Numbered from the stretch's first letter, positions 45,466-57,891 are shown. The stretch: 64,000 nt of DNA from Colletes latitarsis (GCF_051014445.1 NC_135141.1:7254001-7318000); one strand, 5' to 3'. Numbers and translations are program-made. Notes: generated by a model from the sequence alone, not told the origin.

Positions 45466-46673
45466 TCGTCAGCACGGTGTGTTATGCGGATGACACACTG
45501 GTGCTGGCCGTCGGGGCGCACTGGGGGAGGGCCATGCGTCGCGCGGAGGAGGGGTCGCAACGCGTCGTCGACCGGATCAGGGGGATGGGGATGACGGTGG
45601 CGGTCCATAAGACCGAGGTGATTGCGTTTCATTCACCTCGGCAGGATCCGCCACCCCCTCTGATCCGGGTGGGTGGGGCTGACATCGAGGTGAAGCCCCA
45701 GATCAGGTATCTGGGGCTGATCCTCGATAGCCACTGGCGTTTCGAGGAGCATTTCCGCTGCCTGGTCCCCCGGTTGGAAAGGATGGTTGCGGCTCTGGGC
45801 CGGATCCTGCCCAACCTGGGGGGCCCGGCGGGCCGAGTTCGTCGCCTCTATGTGGCAATGGTCCAGTCGGTGGCCCTATACGGGGCCCCCGTCTGGGCGG
45901 ACGACCTGGCTGCCTCCCGGCGCAGCATGACTATGCTGCGTCGGGTGCAGAGGCGCATGGCGCTCAGGGTCGTCCGCGGGTATCGGACCATGTCACATGA
46001 GGCGGCGACGGTTCTAGCGGGGATGCCGCCCATGGACCTGCTCGCGCGGTCGCACGCGGTGATGTACCGGCACCGCGTCGACCGTCGCGCGGGGGTGGGG
46101 GCGGTCCCGAGCGGGCAGGAACCTGCTTGGGGCGATTTGAAGCGCCAGGCCCGGCAGTCCGTGTTGCTCGCGTGGCAGGAGCGGCTGGCTCTGCCAACCG
46201 CGGGGCACCGGACTGTCGGGGCTGTTCGGCCACTCCTGAAGGAGTGGCTGGACAGAGGCCATGGCAGCCTCACCTACCGGCTGGCACAGGTATTTTCCGG
46301 GCATGGCAGCTTCGGAAGATACCTGTGCCGGATAGGGAAGGAGCCGACGGCGCGTTGCTGCCACTGCGACGCTGAGCAGGACACGGCGGATCATACCCTG
46401 GAGGTATGCCTCGCGTGGGAGGGGGAGCGCCGTGTCCTGGTCGGCGTCGTCGGGCGGGATGTCTCGCTGCCGGGCGTGGTGCGCGCCATGCTCGGCAGCG
46501 AGGAGAAGTGGAGGGCCGTGGCCTCCTTCTGCGAGAACGTAATGTTGCAGAAGGAGGCCGCGGGGAGGGAGCGCGAGCTTCAGCGGCGCGCTGAAGCTCG
46601 CGCTCGTGCGGTTGCCCGAGGTCGTCGCCCGGTCGCGAGGCGTCGCGGGCGGCCGCCTCGGCGTGGCGGATGA
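45466..46673 (+). pseudogene. R1-type ORF2 C-terminal half
   Basis: An uninterrupted frame starts in the RT at CYADDTLVLAVG. It continues through the thumb (IRYLGLILDSHWRFEEH) and a helical connection region, then a C-terminal zinc site, CCHCDAEQDTADHTLEVC. The Arg-rich tail ends at 46673. Codon use is very GC-rich compared with the AT-rich Copia around it. It lacks endonuclease and most of the RT. No stop or frameshift is seen in what remains, which suggests a recent insertion. An upstream extension of the frame belongs to Copia antisense sequence. Confidence 0.85.
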
Positions 46674-47188
46674 CCTAGGCTGGGAGGGGGGTCCTGAGGG
46701 GACCCTCCTCCCGCCAGGCGGCGCCGGGTCGGACCGGTTGGGGGTAGGAGAGCCTTCCCCTACCGGTCCGACGCAAGGGGAGGCACCCTCGGCGGTCTGG
46801 TGCGGCCATGAACGCCCGGCCGCCGAGGGGTGGAAACGGGGTCGCGGGCGGGTGCGAGTTGGGGCTCGCAGCCGCCACTAAACGCGGCCCCGGGACGGAT
46901 AGCGGCGGGATGGAGTGGCCCCGTCCCGCCGCTATGAGGCAGTGTGTCTACTGGGGGGACCGATTGTCCCCCCGGGGGATGGGCGCGAAAGCGCGGGCAC
47001 GGGGAGGATACCGGAAGAATGCTTCGAGCGATTCCCGGTATCCTCCCAAAGCGTGCCGAAGGGTCACCGTGGGGTTTTTAGTGGGTAGGTCCCGCGCCTG
47101 TCGTTGTACGGGCGCGGGGAATCCCACACACCCCTCCCACCTCTCCCCAAGGAGGTGGGAGGGAGTCTTTCGAAGATTTTCCCCACGA

Positions 47189-47219
<31 letters not shown>
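45466..47219 (+). mobile_element. R1-type non-LTR element copy D, 5'-truncated, in Copia-2
   Basis: Starts inside the RT just before YADD, runs through the rest of ORF2 and a GC-rich 3' untranslated region (46674-47189), and ends in 30 A (47190-47219). The orientation is opposite to Copia-2. Copia sequence resumes directly on both sides. The flanks share only an imperfect TTC(G)TAGT-like stretch, so no certain target duplication is visible. Confidence 0.85.
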
Positions 47220-47222
<3 letters not shown>

Positions 47223-50167
47223 CTAGTGCTATCTACATAAACGCATGGATTACTTTTAGATCTTTCCAGATTAATACTTATCAAATAATTATCTAGGGTT
47301 TGATACCAATCTCTCCCTGCTTGCTTAAGACCGTATAATGGTTTATTTAATTTACATATCTTATGTTTCTCACCTTGTTTGACGAACATTTCGGGTTGTC
47401 GCATGTAGATTGTATCTGTTAACTCTCCTTGTACATACGCCGAGACTACGTTCATATGATGAACGTGCATTTCATTTTCTACTGCACTAGCTAAAAGAGT
47501 GCGAATGATATCGTACCGAGCTACGGGCGCGAATACTTCCTCAAAATCTATGCCTTTCTTTTGTTCGTTTCCTCGTGCTACCAATCTAGCCTTAAATTTG
47601 TTTATAGTTCCGTATTGATTTTGCTTTATTTTGAATACCCATCTGTTAGTGAGTACCTTCGTATTGTTTGGTCTTTCTACTAGTTGCCATGTTCCGTTTT
47701 CCAGTAGAGAATCATATTCTTTCTTCATAGCTGCTAGTCACAATGATTTTTCTTTGCTATCCATAGCTTGTGCTAACGTTTTTGGCTCCGTGTATTGTAC
47801 ATCACTTATATTTGCGACATGGAACATCTTCTTCGGCCTACCTGGATTTCCGGTTCGTAATATTTTAGGGCGGCCTCTTGCCCTTTTGGTGATCGATGTT
47901 TCTTCTTCTGTATTTCCTTTGAAGCTTGAATTTTCTTCTAATTCAGTTTCCATTAATTCTTCTGCACTGCACTCTTCTTCATCTGCTTCAATTTCTGGTG
48001 CTATTTTCTCCTCGTTTTGCATTGGAAATTCGAATAAATCAAGGTTTTCGTCCGAATTATCATTCAGTTCTTCGTGAAATCGAACGTCTCTTCTTAGTAC
48101 TATATGTTTTGTTCCAGGCTCCCATAGTCTGTAGGCTTTTGCTACTTGTGAATATCCTACTAGAATATATTCTTTACCTTTTGGCATGAATTTATTTACT
48201 TTCGTTCCTTTTTCTAGGGCAATAACTTTGCTCCCAAAAATCCTTAAAAATCCAATATATGGTTTTTCACTTGTCCATTCTTCATAGGGCGTTGTGTTCA
48301 TTAACTTTTTCGTAGGACATCTGTTTCTGATGTAAACTGCCGCATTCACCGCCTCTGGCCATAAACTCATTGGTAGTTTTGCTTGTATTAACATAGTTCG
48401 TGCCATTTCAACTATAGTTCTGTTTGCACGTTCGGCCACTCCGTTTTGTTGATGCGTGTAAGGGATTGATAACTGTCTTGTTATACCTTCCTTTTCGAGA
48501 TACGCCGAGAATTCCTTAGATACATACTCTTTTGCATTATCGCTTCGCAATTTCTTAATTGATTTCCCGGTCAATTTTTCAACACGGTTTTTGAATACTT
48601 GAAATACTGAAAATATTTCAGATTTTTCCTTTAAAATTGCTACCTCCATATATCTTGTCTTATCGTCTATGAATGTCGCAAAATATCTTGCTCCCCCTAG
48701 AGATGGTAGATTTATAGGTCCACATATATCAGTGTGTATTAGACCTAATACATCCTTTTCTGTTGTTATTGAATCCTGAAAAGGTAACTGGTGTATTTTG
48801 CTTAGGTCACATACCTTACATCTTGGGGTATCTTGCGTTTCTCGATGATCCATTTTCATTCCGATGACCATGTTATTTTTGAACAACTTCTTAGTATCGT
48901 TAAAATTTAGATGGCCTAACCTTTGATGCCATCTAATTAATTTGTTGTCTTGTTCCTCTGATAACAGGGCTTGCTGTTTATCTTCAGACTTTACCAAATA
49001 CAGGCCATTTTGTTTATAAGCTGTCATTGCAATAGTATTATCCTCGCGCTTTACAACCGCTGATTTTTTATTAAATATCACAGTGTATCCTTTTTCTGTA
49101 ATACTGGACACAGACAAAAGATTGTTCCTAAAATTGGGAACGCACATTGCATCCGTTAATCGAATACTTTGTGTTTTGCTTATATCCAATTTGATTTCGC
49201 CTCTTCCCAAGGAAATTGTGCTGCTATCGGTTGCTGTGCATACTTGATCTTGTATTTTGTTGAGGCTTTTGAACTTTTCTCTGTCCTTGCACATATGCAC
49301 AGTCGCTCCGCTATCTAAGCACCACTCATTTATATTTGGAGGACTTGTATCTAACGCTGTTGCTATCATAGCATCTTCCCGATAGCCTCTAGTACTGGTA
49401 AATTTATTCCTATTTCTGCAATATTTAGAATAATGACCTACCTTTCCACATACGTAGCATTGTAGGGTAGATTTTTTATAGTTATTTTCACTCTTCTGTT
49501 TTAGGTTGGATTCTCTTTGTGTCTTATTGCTTTGTATAGCTGCTTGTGTTTTTATTTTGTTCGATAATAATACTACCTCCTTTTCAACATCCTTCGCTCC
49601 GTCATTTTCCAATCTTCTTATTTCTTCCTCTAGGAGCTTCACCTTCAGTTCTTCCAAGGTTGGTAGTATTTCTCTTGACTGAATTGCAACACAGAAATTT
49701 TCATATTCCTGAGGTAAGGATTGTAGTACCATTATAGGTAACACAGCCTCTGGCAATACTATTCCTGACTCTGCTAGTTTTTCATTCTTGTGAATAAATT
49801 CGTCTATGTACTGAGCCATAGTTTGATTTGGCTCTTTCTTCATTCGACTTACTTGCTTGTACAATACGCACTGTCTCATGGGTCCTTTTGACTCATATAC
49901 GTTCTTAAGTGCTTGCCATGCTTCTAGTGAAGTTTCAGCACGTTTAATGTGATTGTACTGATTTTTATTTATACTTAATATAATTAAATCCAGAGCTTTC
50001 TGGTCTTTTATTGTCCACACTGCCCCGTTTTGTTCTGTTTCTACTGTTGATCCGTCCACGTAACCCCACAACTCATTATATCGAAGAATACTTCGCATTT
50101 GAATTTTCCACGACTCATAGTTCGTGTTATTTAATCTTTCTACTTGTTATATGGTCATGGTACTCAT
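47220..50167 (-). pseudogene. gag-pol: Copia-2 gag-pol: gag, protease, integrase, RT start
   Basis: The minus strand starts near 50167 (MSTMTI), where a TAA stops the frame at once. An open frame from 50098 to 47738 carries the gag UBN2 region, a zinc knuckle CYVCGKVGHYSKYC (near residue 214) and the protease DSGAT (near 258). The integrase has HHCC residues and catalytic D, D, E in LIHTDICGP, LRSDNAKEY and NGVAERANRT (near 451, 521, 556). An in-frame TGA at 47735-47737 separates the RT, 47728-47220, with FKARLVARGNEQKKG. The R1-type insertion follows directly after YVDSTR. The element needs repair at several sites to encode a full protein. Confidence 0.9.
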
Positions 50168-50260
50168 CATTTTGTCTGTTCCTTGTGTTTAGCACGTGGC
50201 ACTGATTACACCTAACCTCACTTTCCCTCTTACTTATATTCACTTAGCTTATATTACGGG

Positions 50261-50276
50261 TCCTGGGCCCATAACC
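50261..50276 (-). promoter_or_regulatory. Primer-binding site of Copia-2 (half-tRNA type)
   Basis: GGTTATGGGCCCAGGA on the minus strand directly follows the 5' LTR. Drosophila copia is known to prime on an internal segment of initiator tRNA-Met through a sequence of the form TTATGGGCCCAG, so the same mechanism is likely here. Confidence 0.75.
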
Positions 50277-50508
50277 TGTTGGACGTGGATTTGGGTTTAG
50301 TTGAGGTATGTTTGTGTAACTATAAGCGTAACTATTACCGTTTATTATAACTATACAGGTGAATACGATACATAACGCACATGGTGGATAACACAACAAA
50401 AAACACATCGCCCGACCGGAAGACTAATGACGAGAGAGACACACACATACAATACGTACAGACACACTCACTCGCACATGGCGGGCAATACGAGTTTCTA
50501 TCTCAACA
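50277..50508 (-). repeat. 5' LTR of Copia-2
   Basis: Nearly identical to 44204-44436 and bounded by TG and CA. Confidence 0.9.
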
Positions 50509-50857
50509 GTATCATTACACTGAATTCGATCACCTACTATACGTATAGGAAAATGTTGTTCAAAATATCTTTGTAACATATTTCAGGCTCATCAAAATCC
50601 ATGAGGAAGTGGTCCTTCAATAGGTTGACCAAAAGAATGATTAGTTATAAAAAATTTATTTACTAATTTTATCTATCAATCTTACCAATCAGTCTCAAAT
50701 ACATTCGCTCTCGGACAGTCAAACCGATCGGACGTGTTGACAATCGCTCGCGAGTTTCTGTGTGTATAATTCAGTCTACTGAGCCGTGTCGGTGCGCGGA
50801 TCTCCACACAACAACGTCAGTGCTATCGGTGAGTTTTCTAAATACAGAAGACCCGTC

Positions 50858-52267
50858 ATGGAAGCCATGGAATTTGGCAATACATCGAACCACATTCAAA
50901 CCAATATAACAGTTCAGCCTACAAAATCGTATGCATCAGCCACGGTAAGCAGCGTTTTTCCAACCAAGGAACAGGCAGTAATAATCGACGTCATAGACGG
51001 AGTTACTATCAAAGAATATGCACAAGCTGTAGCAAAAATCACTGGACCCAACTCCATACGATTTATCTCCTGCATATCGAACAACAGAATCTGTGTTTTC
51101 CTCGATAGTAAAACAACAACAAAAGACCTCGTTACCAATTTCAAATCACTGCCCATCAACAATACATTCACCCCAATCAGACCCTTAATAAATCCATCAC
51201 AACGAATTATTCTGTCCAATGTTTCTCCTACCATACCACATGACTACATCGAAAAAGTACTAACAAACCAAAACATCAAACTGACTTCGAAACTATCCTT
51301 CTTTAGAGCGGGACTACAAGACCCCGGTCTCTCCCACATAATGAGCTTCAGGAGACAAATTTATATAAACCCAGACGATATCCATAAACTCCCCGAATCG
51401 TTCCTAATCACGTACGACGACACACAATACAGAATTTTTGTTTCCACCGACAAAGTTACCTGTTTTTTGTGCAAACAAGAAGATCACATCGCAAACCAAT
51501 GCAATTTTCAAACCGTGACACCAACATCAAACCCAACAGGCAACAAGGAAATGAGAAATAACCTAACACTAAACGAAATGGAATCAACGACAAGCTTCAA
51601 CAACTCACAGTATAACAGAGACCTCACAAACGAAAACCCAACCACAACCGAAACCAACGAGACAGGGAAAGATCCCAATGGTAATATTCCAGCCAACCCC
51701 CCTACGGCTAACTCCAGCGCAGACAACAACCCAATACTTGCCATTGTGAACTCTCAAGTTCAAATAAAAAAGAGACCACTATCAGACACCTCAGAAGAAG
51801 ACCAACAGCCAACAAACAAGCCCATCTCAACACCCGCAAAACCATGTGCTAATGACTCGAATTCAAACGAAAAACCTGCTTCCACCACTATGAAAAAGAA
51901 ACCCAAACGTAGCCAATCACTATCAAGAATTATCGAACAAATTGACGACATCCTAAAACCAGCAAAAATAGCTCTGGACGACCCCTCTAACCATTTTATC
52001 CTTAACTATTCCCAATTGAAAAGTTTCCTGGAAAATGCTATCGGCACAGAAAACCCAAACATTATCGCGATCGACTACACTTCTGACGTGAAAGCATTAA
52101 TACACATGCTTCTCGTAATCTACCCCCTAATACAAGACCGAAGAATGAAAAACAGACTACACCGATTAATTAAAAAACTAGAAACAGAAGTCGCAACAAC
52201 AATCTCACTACAAACCATCCTCTCAAAAGAGGGGAACCCATCCTCCCTAGATCCAAAACCCCTATAA
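50858..52267 (+). CDS. I-clade ORF1 protein (469 aa), intact
   Basis: The ATG at 50858 is chosen; the frame stays open upstream to a GTG at 50786. The first half has an RNA-recognition-like arrangement of beta and helical segments. A single CX2CX4HX4C knuckle, CFLCKQEDHIANQC, lies at residues 202-215. The region after it is Asn/Thr-rich and low in complexity, then basic (KKKPKRSQSLSRI), then a helical C-terminus. ORF1 proteins coat the element RNA and carry it to the target site. ORF2 begins 25 bases after the stop. No break is visible. Confidence 0.8.
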   Translation: MEAMEFGNTSNHIQTNITVQPTKSYASATVSSVFPTKEQAVIIDVIDGVTIKEYAQAVAKITGPNSIRFISCISNNRICVFLDSKTTTKDLVTNFKSLPINNTFTPIRPLINPSQRIILSNVSPTIPHDYIEKVLTNQNIKLTSKLSFFRAGLQDPGLSHIMSFRRQIYINPDDIHKLPESFLITYDDTQYRIFVSTDKVTCFLCKQEDHIANQCNFQTVTPTSNPTGNKEMRNNLTLNEMESTTSFNNSQYNRDLTNENPTTTETNETGKDPNGNIPANPPTANSSADNNPILAIVNSQVQIKKRPLSDTSEEDQQPTNKPISTPAKPCANDSNSNEKPASTTMKKKPKRSQSLSRIIEQIDDILKPAKIALDDPSNHFILNYSQLKSFLENAIGTENPNIIAIDYTSDVKALIHMLLVIYPLIQDRRMKNRLHRLIKKLETEVATTISLQTILSKEGNPSSLDPKPL

Positions 52268-52292
52268 ACCCAAGTTACCAACCAGGTTTTTC

Positions 52293-55200
52293 ATGCCACT
52301 ACAAATTATCCAATGGAACTTGAATGGTTTCTACAGCCGACTCGAGCACCTCCAACTACTAGTCGAAGAATTTCAGCCACAAATAATCTGCTTACAAGAA
52401 ACCAACTTCAAAAACCACAATTCAGGTAAAATCAAAAACTACAAAACCTATTTCAAAATCGCAACACTGCACACGCAAGCGGAGGAGTCGCCATCTTTGT
52501 CAGAAATAACATCCACAGTCAAGAAATAACAGTGACATCCAATCTAGAAGTTATCATCACTAAAGTAACATGCCCCAAAGATCTATACATATGCAATATA
52601 TACCTACCGAACAGTCAACACTTAGATGAATCCAAACTCACTCAACTAATAAACCAAATTCCAAAACCCTTCATTATACTTGGCGACTTTAATAGCCACA
52701 ATATGCTCTGGGGATCACATAAAACCGATTCGCGAGGAAATTCCATTGAAAAAATAATAAACTCAGCAAATCTCTGCTTACTAAACACTAACGAACCCAC
52801 TCACTTCTGTTCGGCATCCGGTCGGTTCAGTGCAATTGACCTATCCCTATGCAGTCCAACAATCACTCAAGACATTACATGGAACACAGTACAAGACCTA
52901 TACGACAGCGACCACTTCCCTATTAAGGTGACATGCAAACTAAATCGAATCACTGAAACAAATAAAGCCCCCAGATGGAAATTCCAGAAAGCTGACTGGG
53001 ATATGTTTCGAAAAGTCATATCGGACTCATCCTCCCTGCTCATAGAAATAAATCCAACAAACTTAAACCCAGCACTCGAACACCTCTCAGAAGTCATCAT
53101 CGCAGCAGCCAGTGCAGCCATCCCGAAGACAAAAAACAAAACCAACGCCAACGCCAAATATAATCCATGGTGGAATGAAAAATGCTCACAAGCTGTGAAA
53201 GACTGCAAACACGCTTTCAACCGGTACAAAAAACACAAAACCGCAGAAAATCTTATCAACTTCAAAAAATACCGAGCCATATCCCGTAAGATCACAAAGG
53301 ACAGCAAAAGACGATCATGGATAAACTATACCTCAACTCTTAATGCACATACTCCTCCCTCAGCAATTTGGAAAAAGATAAGAGCTATCAAAGGTTCTAA
53401 CCAACATTCCTCAATACCAGCCTTAAATAAGGAAGACAACTCTATCTCCACCAACCCAAACGAAATATCCGAAATCCTGGTGACGACATTCCAGAAAAAC
53501 TCCAGTGACTGCAACCATTCAAAACAGTTCCAGAACTACAAACAGAAAACCGATTCTAACGCGTCGAAGTCTCCAATCATAGACCAAGAATCACCTTACT
53601 CCTCCAACCTAAATTCACCTATCCAATTTGATGAACTGCTATACTTCCTAAACAAATGCTCGAATACCAGTCCTGGACCCGATGGAATACCCAACATCTT
53701 CCTTACCCATCTCCCACAAGAGGCGCTCAACTACATGCTAGCAATATTCAACTGCATTTGGTCCCACAACATCTTCCCAACCAAATGGAGAGAAGCTGTC
53801 GTCATTCCAGTCCTGAAACCAGGCAAAACTCCAACAGACCCCAACAGTTATCGACCGATTGCTTTAACAAACACAATGTGTAAATTAATGGAAAAAATTA
53901 TAAACTACAGACTCCGATGGTACTTAGAATCAAGACATCTCATAGCTAAACAATAAAGTGGCTTCCGACTATTTCACTCCACATACGACCACCTAATAAA
54001 TCTGGAAACGAATGTATGCGACGCGTTTGCTAACAACCAATATGTAACAGCCGTTTGCTTAGATATAGAAAAAGCATACGACATGGTCTGGAGGAACCGA
54101 ATCCTAAGAATTCTCCAGAATTTCGGCCTTTATGGAAACATCCTTAATTTTATCAGCAACTTCTTATCTATAAGAACTATCCAAGTTAGAGCCAACAACG
54201 TCCTATCCACCACAAAAATTCTAGAAAACGGAGTACCTCAAGGCTCCGTCTTAAGTGTTTTGCTATTCCTAATCGCTATAAACGACATACTGAACAACAT
54301 ACCAATTCCGGTTAAGGGACTTTTATTTGCCGACGACTTAACCCTATTATGCAAAGGAAGGAACCTCCATACCATCTAGATCCAACTACAAGAAGCACTA
54401 GATAAATTGCAGAAATGGTCACTTTCGACAGGGTTCAAATTTTCTTCCACCAAGTCAAAAACAATTACCTACAGCAGAAAGAAACAATACTCGAACATAA
54501 AACTATCTCTCGATAACCTGATAATCAAGGAAACTTCTTCTATCAAAATATTAGGATTAACATTTGACTCTCAGCTAACATGGACGCTTCATATTAACAA
54601 ACTCAAAACTGATTGCTACCATCGACTTAACATACTTAGAACAATAGCTGCTAAAAACTGGGGAGCTGACCTCAAAACCTTACTCCTAACGTATAAGACA
54701 ATAGTGAGATCAAAACTGGACTATGGATCAATCATATACAACTCAGCCAACAACAACATATTAAAGAAATTAGACCCTGTACACAACAATGCTCTCAGAA
54801 TAACTGTGGGCGCCTTCCGCTCTAGCCCGATCAACGGCATCCTCAATGAAGCTTCAGAACCTCCACTACAAATCAGAAGAAAATACCTAAGTACCAAATT
54901 TGCAGTCAGAATTGCCGCCCACCCACAGAACCCAGTCTTCCATAACGCATTCAGAAATTACAACCTAAATCACTTGCATCAAAGGAAAAGAACACCCCAT
55001 CCACTTTGCTACAGAATCAGTAATTATCTGAAGGAGCTCGGCATGGAAATCCAGCTCTCATCGAGCAGATCTATCCCCAGCATTCCTCCGTGGACTTTTC
55101 CAAGAATTAACACTAACACCTCTCTACTAAAATACAGCCAAAAGAAATCTGATCCAATCATGCTAAAGGCTATGTTTCAAGAACTAGAAGCGGGACTCGC

Positions 55201-56017
55201 AAACCACGTACACATATACACAGATGGGTCCAAGACACCAATCGGATCCGGATACGCAATTGTCAGAAACCAGTTAATCGAAAAAGTTAAACTCCACCAC
55301 AAATCACCCATCTTTGTATGCGAACTTCAAGCAATCAAACACGCCATCAAATCAACCTTAACCGACCATAATACAAATTTTGCAATCTTCTGCGACTCCA
55401 CAAGCGCCATCTCAGCATTACAGAAGCTATGGACAAGCGATCCTGTCACTCAAGAATGCTAAGAAGCTTACACCAGATCAAGCCAAAAGAACAACTCAAT
55501 AACCATAATATGGATTCCTTCCCATATTGGCATAACTGGCAACGAAAAAGCGGACCGCACAGCCAAAGAAGCAGCCAACTCAACACCCAACCACCACGAC
55601 AACAGCACACATCTGGAAACGTTACTCTCCACTCTTAAAGACAAAATTAAAGACAGTTGGAACAAAGAGTGGAGTGCATTAGCAAAACCCCGTACAAAAC
55701 TAATAAAAAACAATTTTTTCGAAAAATCCATTACCTGGAAATTACCCAGACCAGATCAAGTGATAGTATCTCGTATCATCATAGGCCACACTAAACTGAC
55801 TCATCAACATCGTCTCCACAAGGCAGACCCACCAATATGCGAAACGTGCAAAGACCTCCTTACAATAGAACATATCATCATCCACTGCAGAAAATATATT
55901 CCAATCAGGCAACGGCACAACATTAAACCAACCTTAAAGGACAATCTGAAGGACAACACATCGGCCCAAAATTTACTACAGTACCTCAAAACGACTAAAT
56001 TGTACAACAAGCTTTAA
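52293..56017 (+). pseudogene. I-clade ORF2 (endonuclease-RT-RNase H), four breaks
   Basis: The ATG at 52293 begins the endonuclease (IIQWNLNGF, CLQET), then a frameshift near 52470 moves to the frame used for the rest. That frame has GDFNSHNMLWG, SDHFPI, PGPDGIPN, YRPIALTN, GVPQGSV and catalytic FADDLTLL. RNase H follows (IYTDGSKT, CELQAIKHAI, CDSTSAISAL, PSHIGITGNEKAD), with a terminal CX2C...H...C site near 55840-55890. In-frame stops occur at about 53954 (TAA), 54377 (TAG) and 55460 (TAA). Each catalytic motif is still readable, so damage is recent or light. Confidence 0.9.
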
Positions 56018-56098
56018 TAATGTATTCTCCGAATCGTTAATAACCCTTAGCGGTTGATGCGACTTTAAACAACTAATAAAAAAAAAAAGTCTCAAATA

Positions 56099-57261
56099 TG
56101 TGAGAATATACGTAGTAAAACATTAAAGTGTACTATAAGCGCTGTTGAAGGAAGGTCCATCGACAGAACTACAAAAGAAGCAGATAAAACGTTCAAGATG
56201 TCATTTGTGTTTAATAAAGAGACGTGTTTGGTAAAATTTGTCAAAAGTGTAATAAAAATGTATGCAAAAAATATTCAAAAATAATTTATAGTGTCTGTTT
56301 AAAATAAAGAAGCGTTGTATATTCTGTGTTTGACGTTAGTTGTAAAATAATCTCACCTACTTCAAATTTCAAATTTTTAGTATCTTCATGTATTTCTAAA
56401 ACAATTATACTATAAAACAATTGGTATTTTAAAGAATGTGTTGCATCGTAAATGGAAGAGAAAGATCACTTTGCAAATTCACCTACGAGGCTGCAGCAGC
56501 CCCATGTGCCCAACAACTAAACTAAGATTGAGAGTCCACTTAAGGGTTAAATAATCTTCAATTGCAAATATCTAAAAAATTATTAAGTGGTGGCCCATAT
56601 AATTATATACTTTCAACAACAGGGAAGCAAAATCTACCATTCTGCAAAATTTGAACTAAATCGGTGACCCCAAGGCCTTACACTTTTCTTATAAGACTGG
56701 AAATCAAATTACGCGAATATTAGATCTTATTATGCGAACAAATAAACTGTAGAGGAAAGGATAATCCGTGAGCTCTTATTATCCAAACACTCTTATCTCC
56801 CTTTCAGTTCTGATAAATGGAGTTCTACTCTAATCAACAAACGATGAAATTCCCCATGGATCAATTCTTAAATGAATTTCAATAAATACCTGTGGATTTT
56901 CGTTGTATGGAGGATCACATAACCAAGTCCTGCCACGAGTTGGAATCCGTATTAGTAGACCCACTCCTACTTCGTTATCGAAAGGGTTGTCGATTAATGA
57001 TTACAACTCACGATTAACAAAAAAAACGACGAGATATATATTTTAACGACGCAATGCGTGTTAGTCTTTGGTTTCTTATTACACTTGCTTTTTCATACCA
57101 GCTTTAACTTGATGAACGTCGGGAAGGAAGCGGAAGAGCACGATCTCGCCGTGCTGCGTTGTGCGCGCAGCCTTACGGCAGGTTTACACGCGCTCGCATG
57201 AGTACGTTCCATGCGAGCTACTGTGTAAACGAGACCGCAAGGCTTGACCCCACACCAGAGA
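56099..57261. other. Unassigned AT-rich region
   Basis: About 1.16 kb after the I-clade element with only short open frames. No transposon domain or RNA gene is recognised. Confidence 0.5.
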
Positions 57262-57455
57262 CAAAGATGTCAGATGGAGCCGGGGATGCACCGGGGACAC
57301 ATCACTCCACTATCCTACACTATACCAGATCACACATACGTGAGCTTGTAGATTTTTGGAGAGTCAACTCCCCGATCCCGTTTGCCATTTTAATACAAAG
57401 TATGGGTCGGATTTTAAATTTTAAAAGGATATAGCCGAATATTTTTACAGGTTGT
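57262..57455. repeat. Remnant of the long-inverted-repeat family
   Basis: CAAAGATGTCAGATGGAGCC and CCAGATCACACATACGTGAG match the left end of the 28966-33779 element. From about 57380 the sequence matches that element's interior at 29943-30025, so about 0.9 kb between the two parts is missing. Confidence 0.6.
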
Positions 57456-57636
57456 GACCGTTCCCCCTTGGACGGTCCGATTCGAGGGGGACGCGGAGGA
57501 AGGTGAGCGGTGCCGACTCAGTCGGCGGTCGAGGGTTCGCAGCGGTGAGTGACGTAGGCCGGGTGGATGTTTTGAGCGTGTTTATTGCTAACTTAACCTA
57601 CTTACAAAACTTATATTTATGGCTACGGAGGACGGC

Positions 57637-57879
57637 GCGGCGAGCGGTCGGTCGCTCGAAGAGAGAGCGGCGCAATGAGCGTTCAGGCGCTCAGCGGAGG
57701 GGAGCGCGGCGAGCGGTCGGTCGCTCGAGGAGAGCGGCGCAATGAGCGTTCAGGCGCTCAGCGGAGGGGAGCGCGGCGAGCGGTCGGTTGCTCGAGGAGA
57801 GCGGCGCAATGAGCGTTCAGGCGCTCAGCGGAGGGGAGCGCGGCGAGCGGTCAGTCGCTCGAGGAGAGCGGCGCAATGA
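57637..57879. repeat. GC-rich minisatellite, period 67 bp
   Basis: Units begin GCGGCGAGCGGTCGGTCGCT at 57637, 57706, 57773 and 57840. The first unit is two bases longer and the fourth is partial. Units differ at very few positions. It ends 13 bases before the mariner element. Confidence 0.9.
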
Positions 57880-57891
57880 CACTGATATATA

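Larger units (their letters stand above)
44204..50508 (-). mobile_element. Copia LTR retrotransposon (Copia-2), nearly complete
   Basis: Two LTRs of about 232 bases (44204-44436 and 50277-50508) differ at only a few positions, so the insertion is young. The minus strand carries gag, protease, integrase, RT and RNase H in Copia order. A half-tRNA-type primer site lies inside the right LTR, a polypurine tract inside the left. An R1-type fragment (about 45466-47219) splits the RT. The five bases outside the LTRs, AAAAT and GTATC, do not match. Confidence 0.9.
50703..56087 (+). mobile_element. Full-length I-clade non-LTR retrotransposon
   Basis: An exact 11-bp target duplication, AGTCTCAAATA, lies at 50692-50702 and 56088-56098. 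Between these are a short 5' untranslated region, ORF1, ORF2 with endonuclease, RT and RNase H, and an A-tail (56078-56087). The 5' end is therefore intact, unusual among the non-LTR copies in this window. The RNase H domain and FADD RT box argue for the I group rather than Jockey. Confidence 0.9.

Noticed and set aside
50786..50857. A longer I-clade ORF1 starting at 50786
   Set aside because: That start is a GTG in the 5' untranslated region; the first ATG at 50858 is followed by a typical ORF1 sequence.
57503..57745. An 80-codon Arg-rich frame over the minisatellite
   Set aside because: It is produced by the GC-rich 67-bp repeat, whose period is not a multiple of three.
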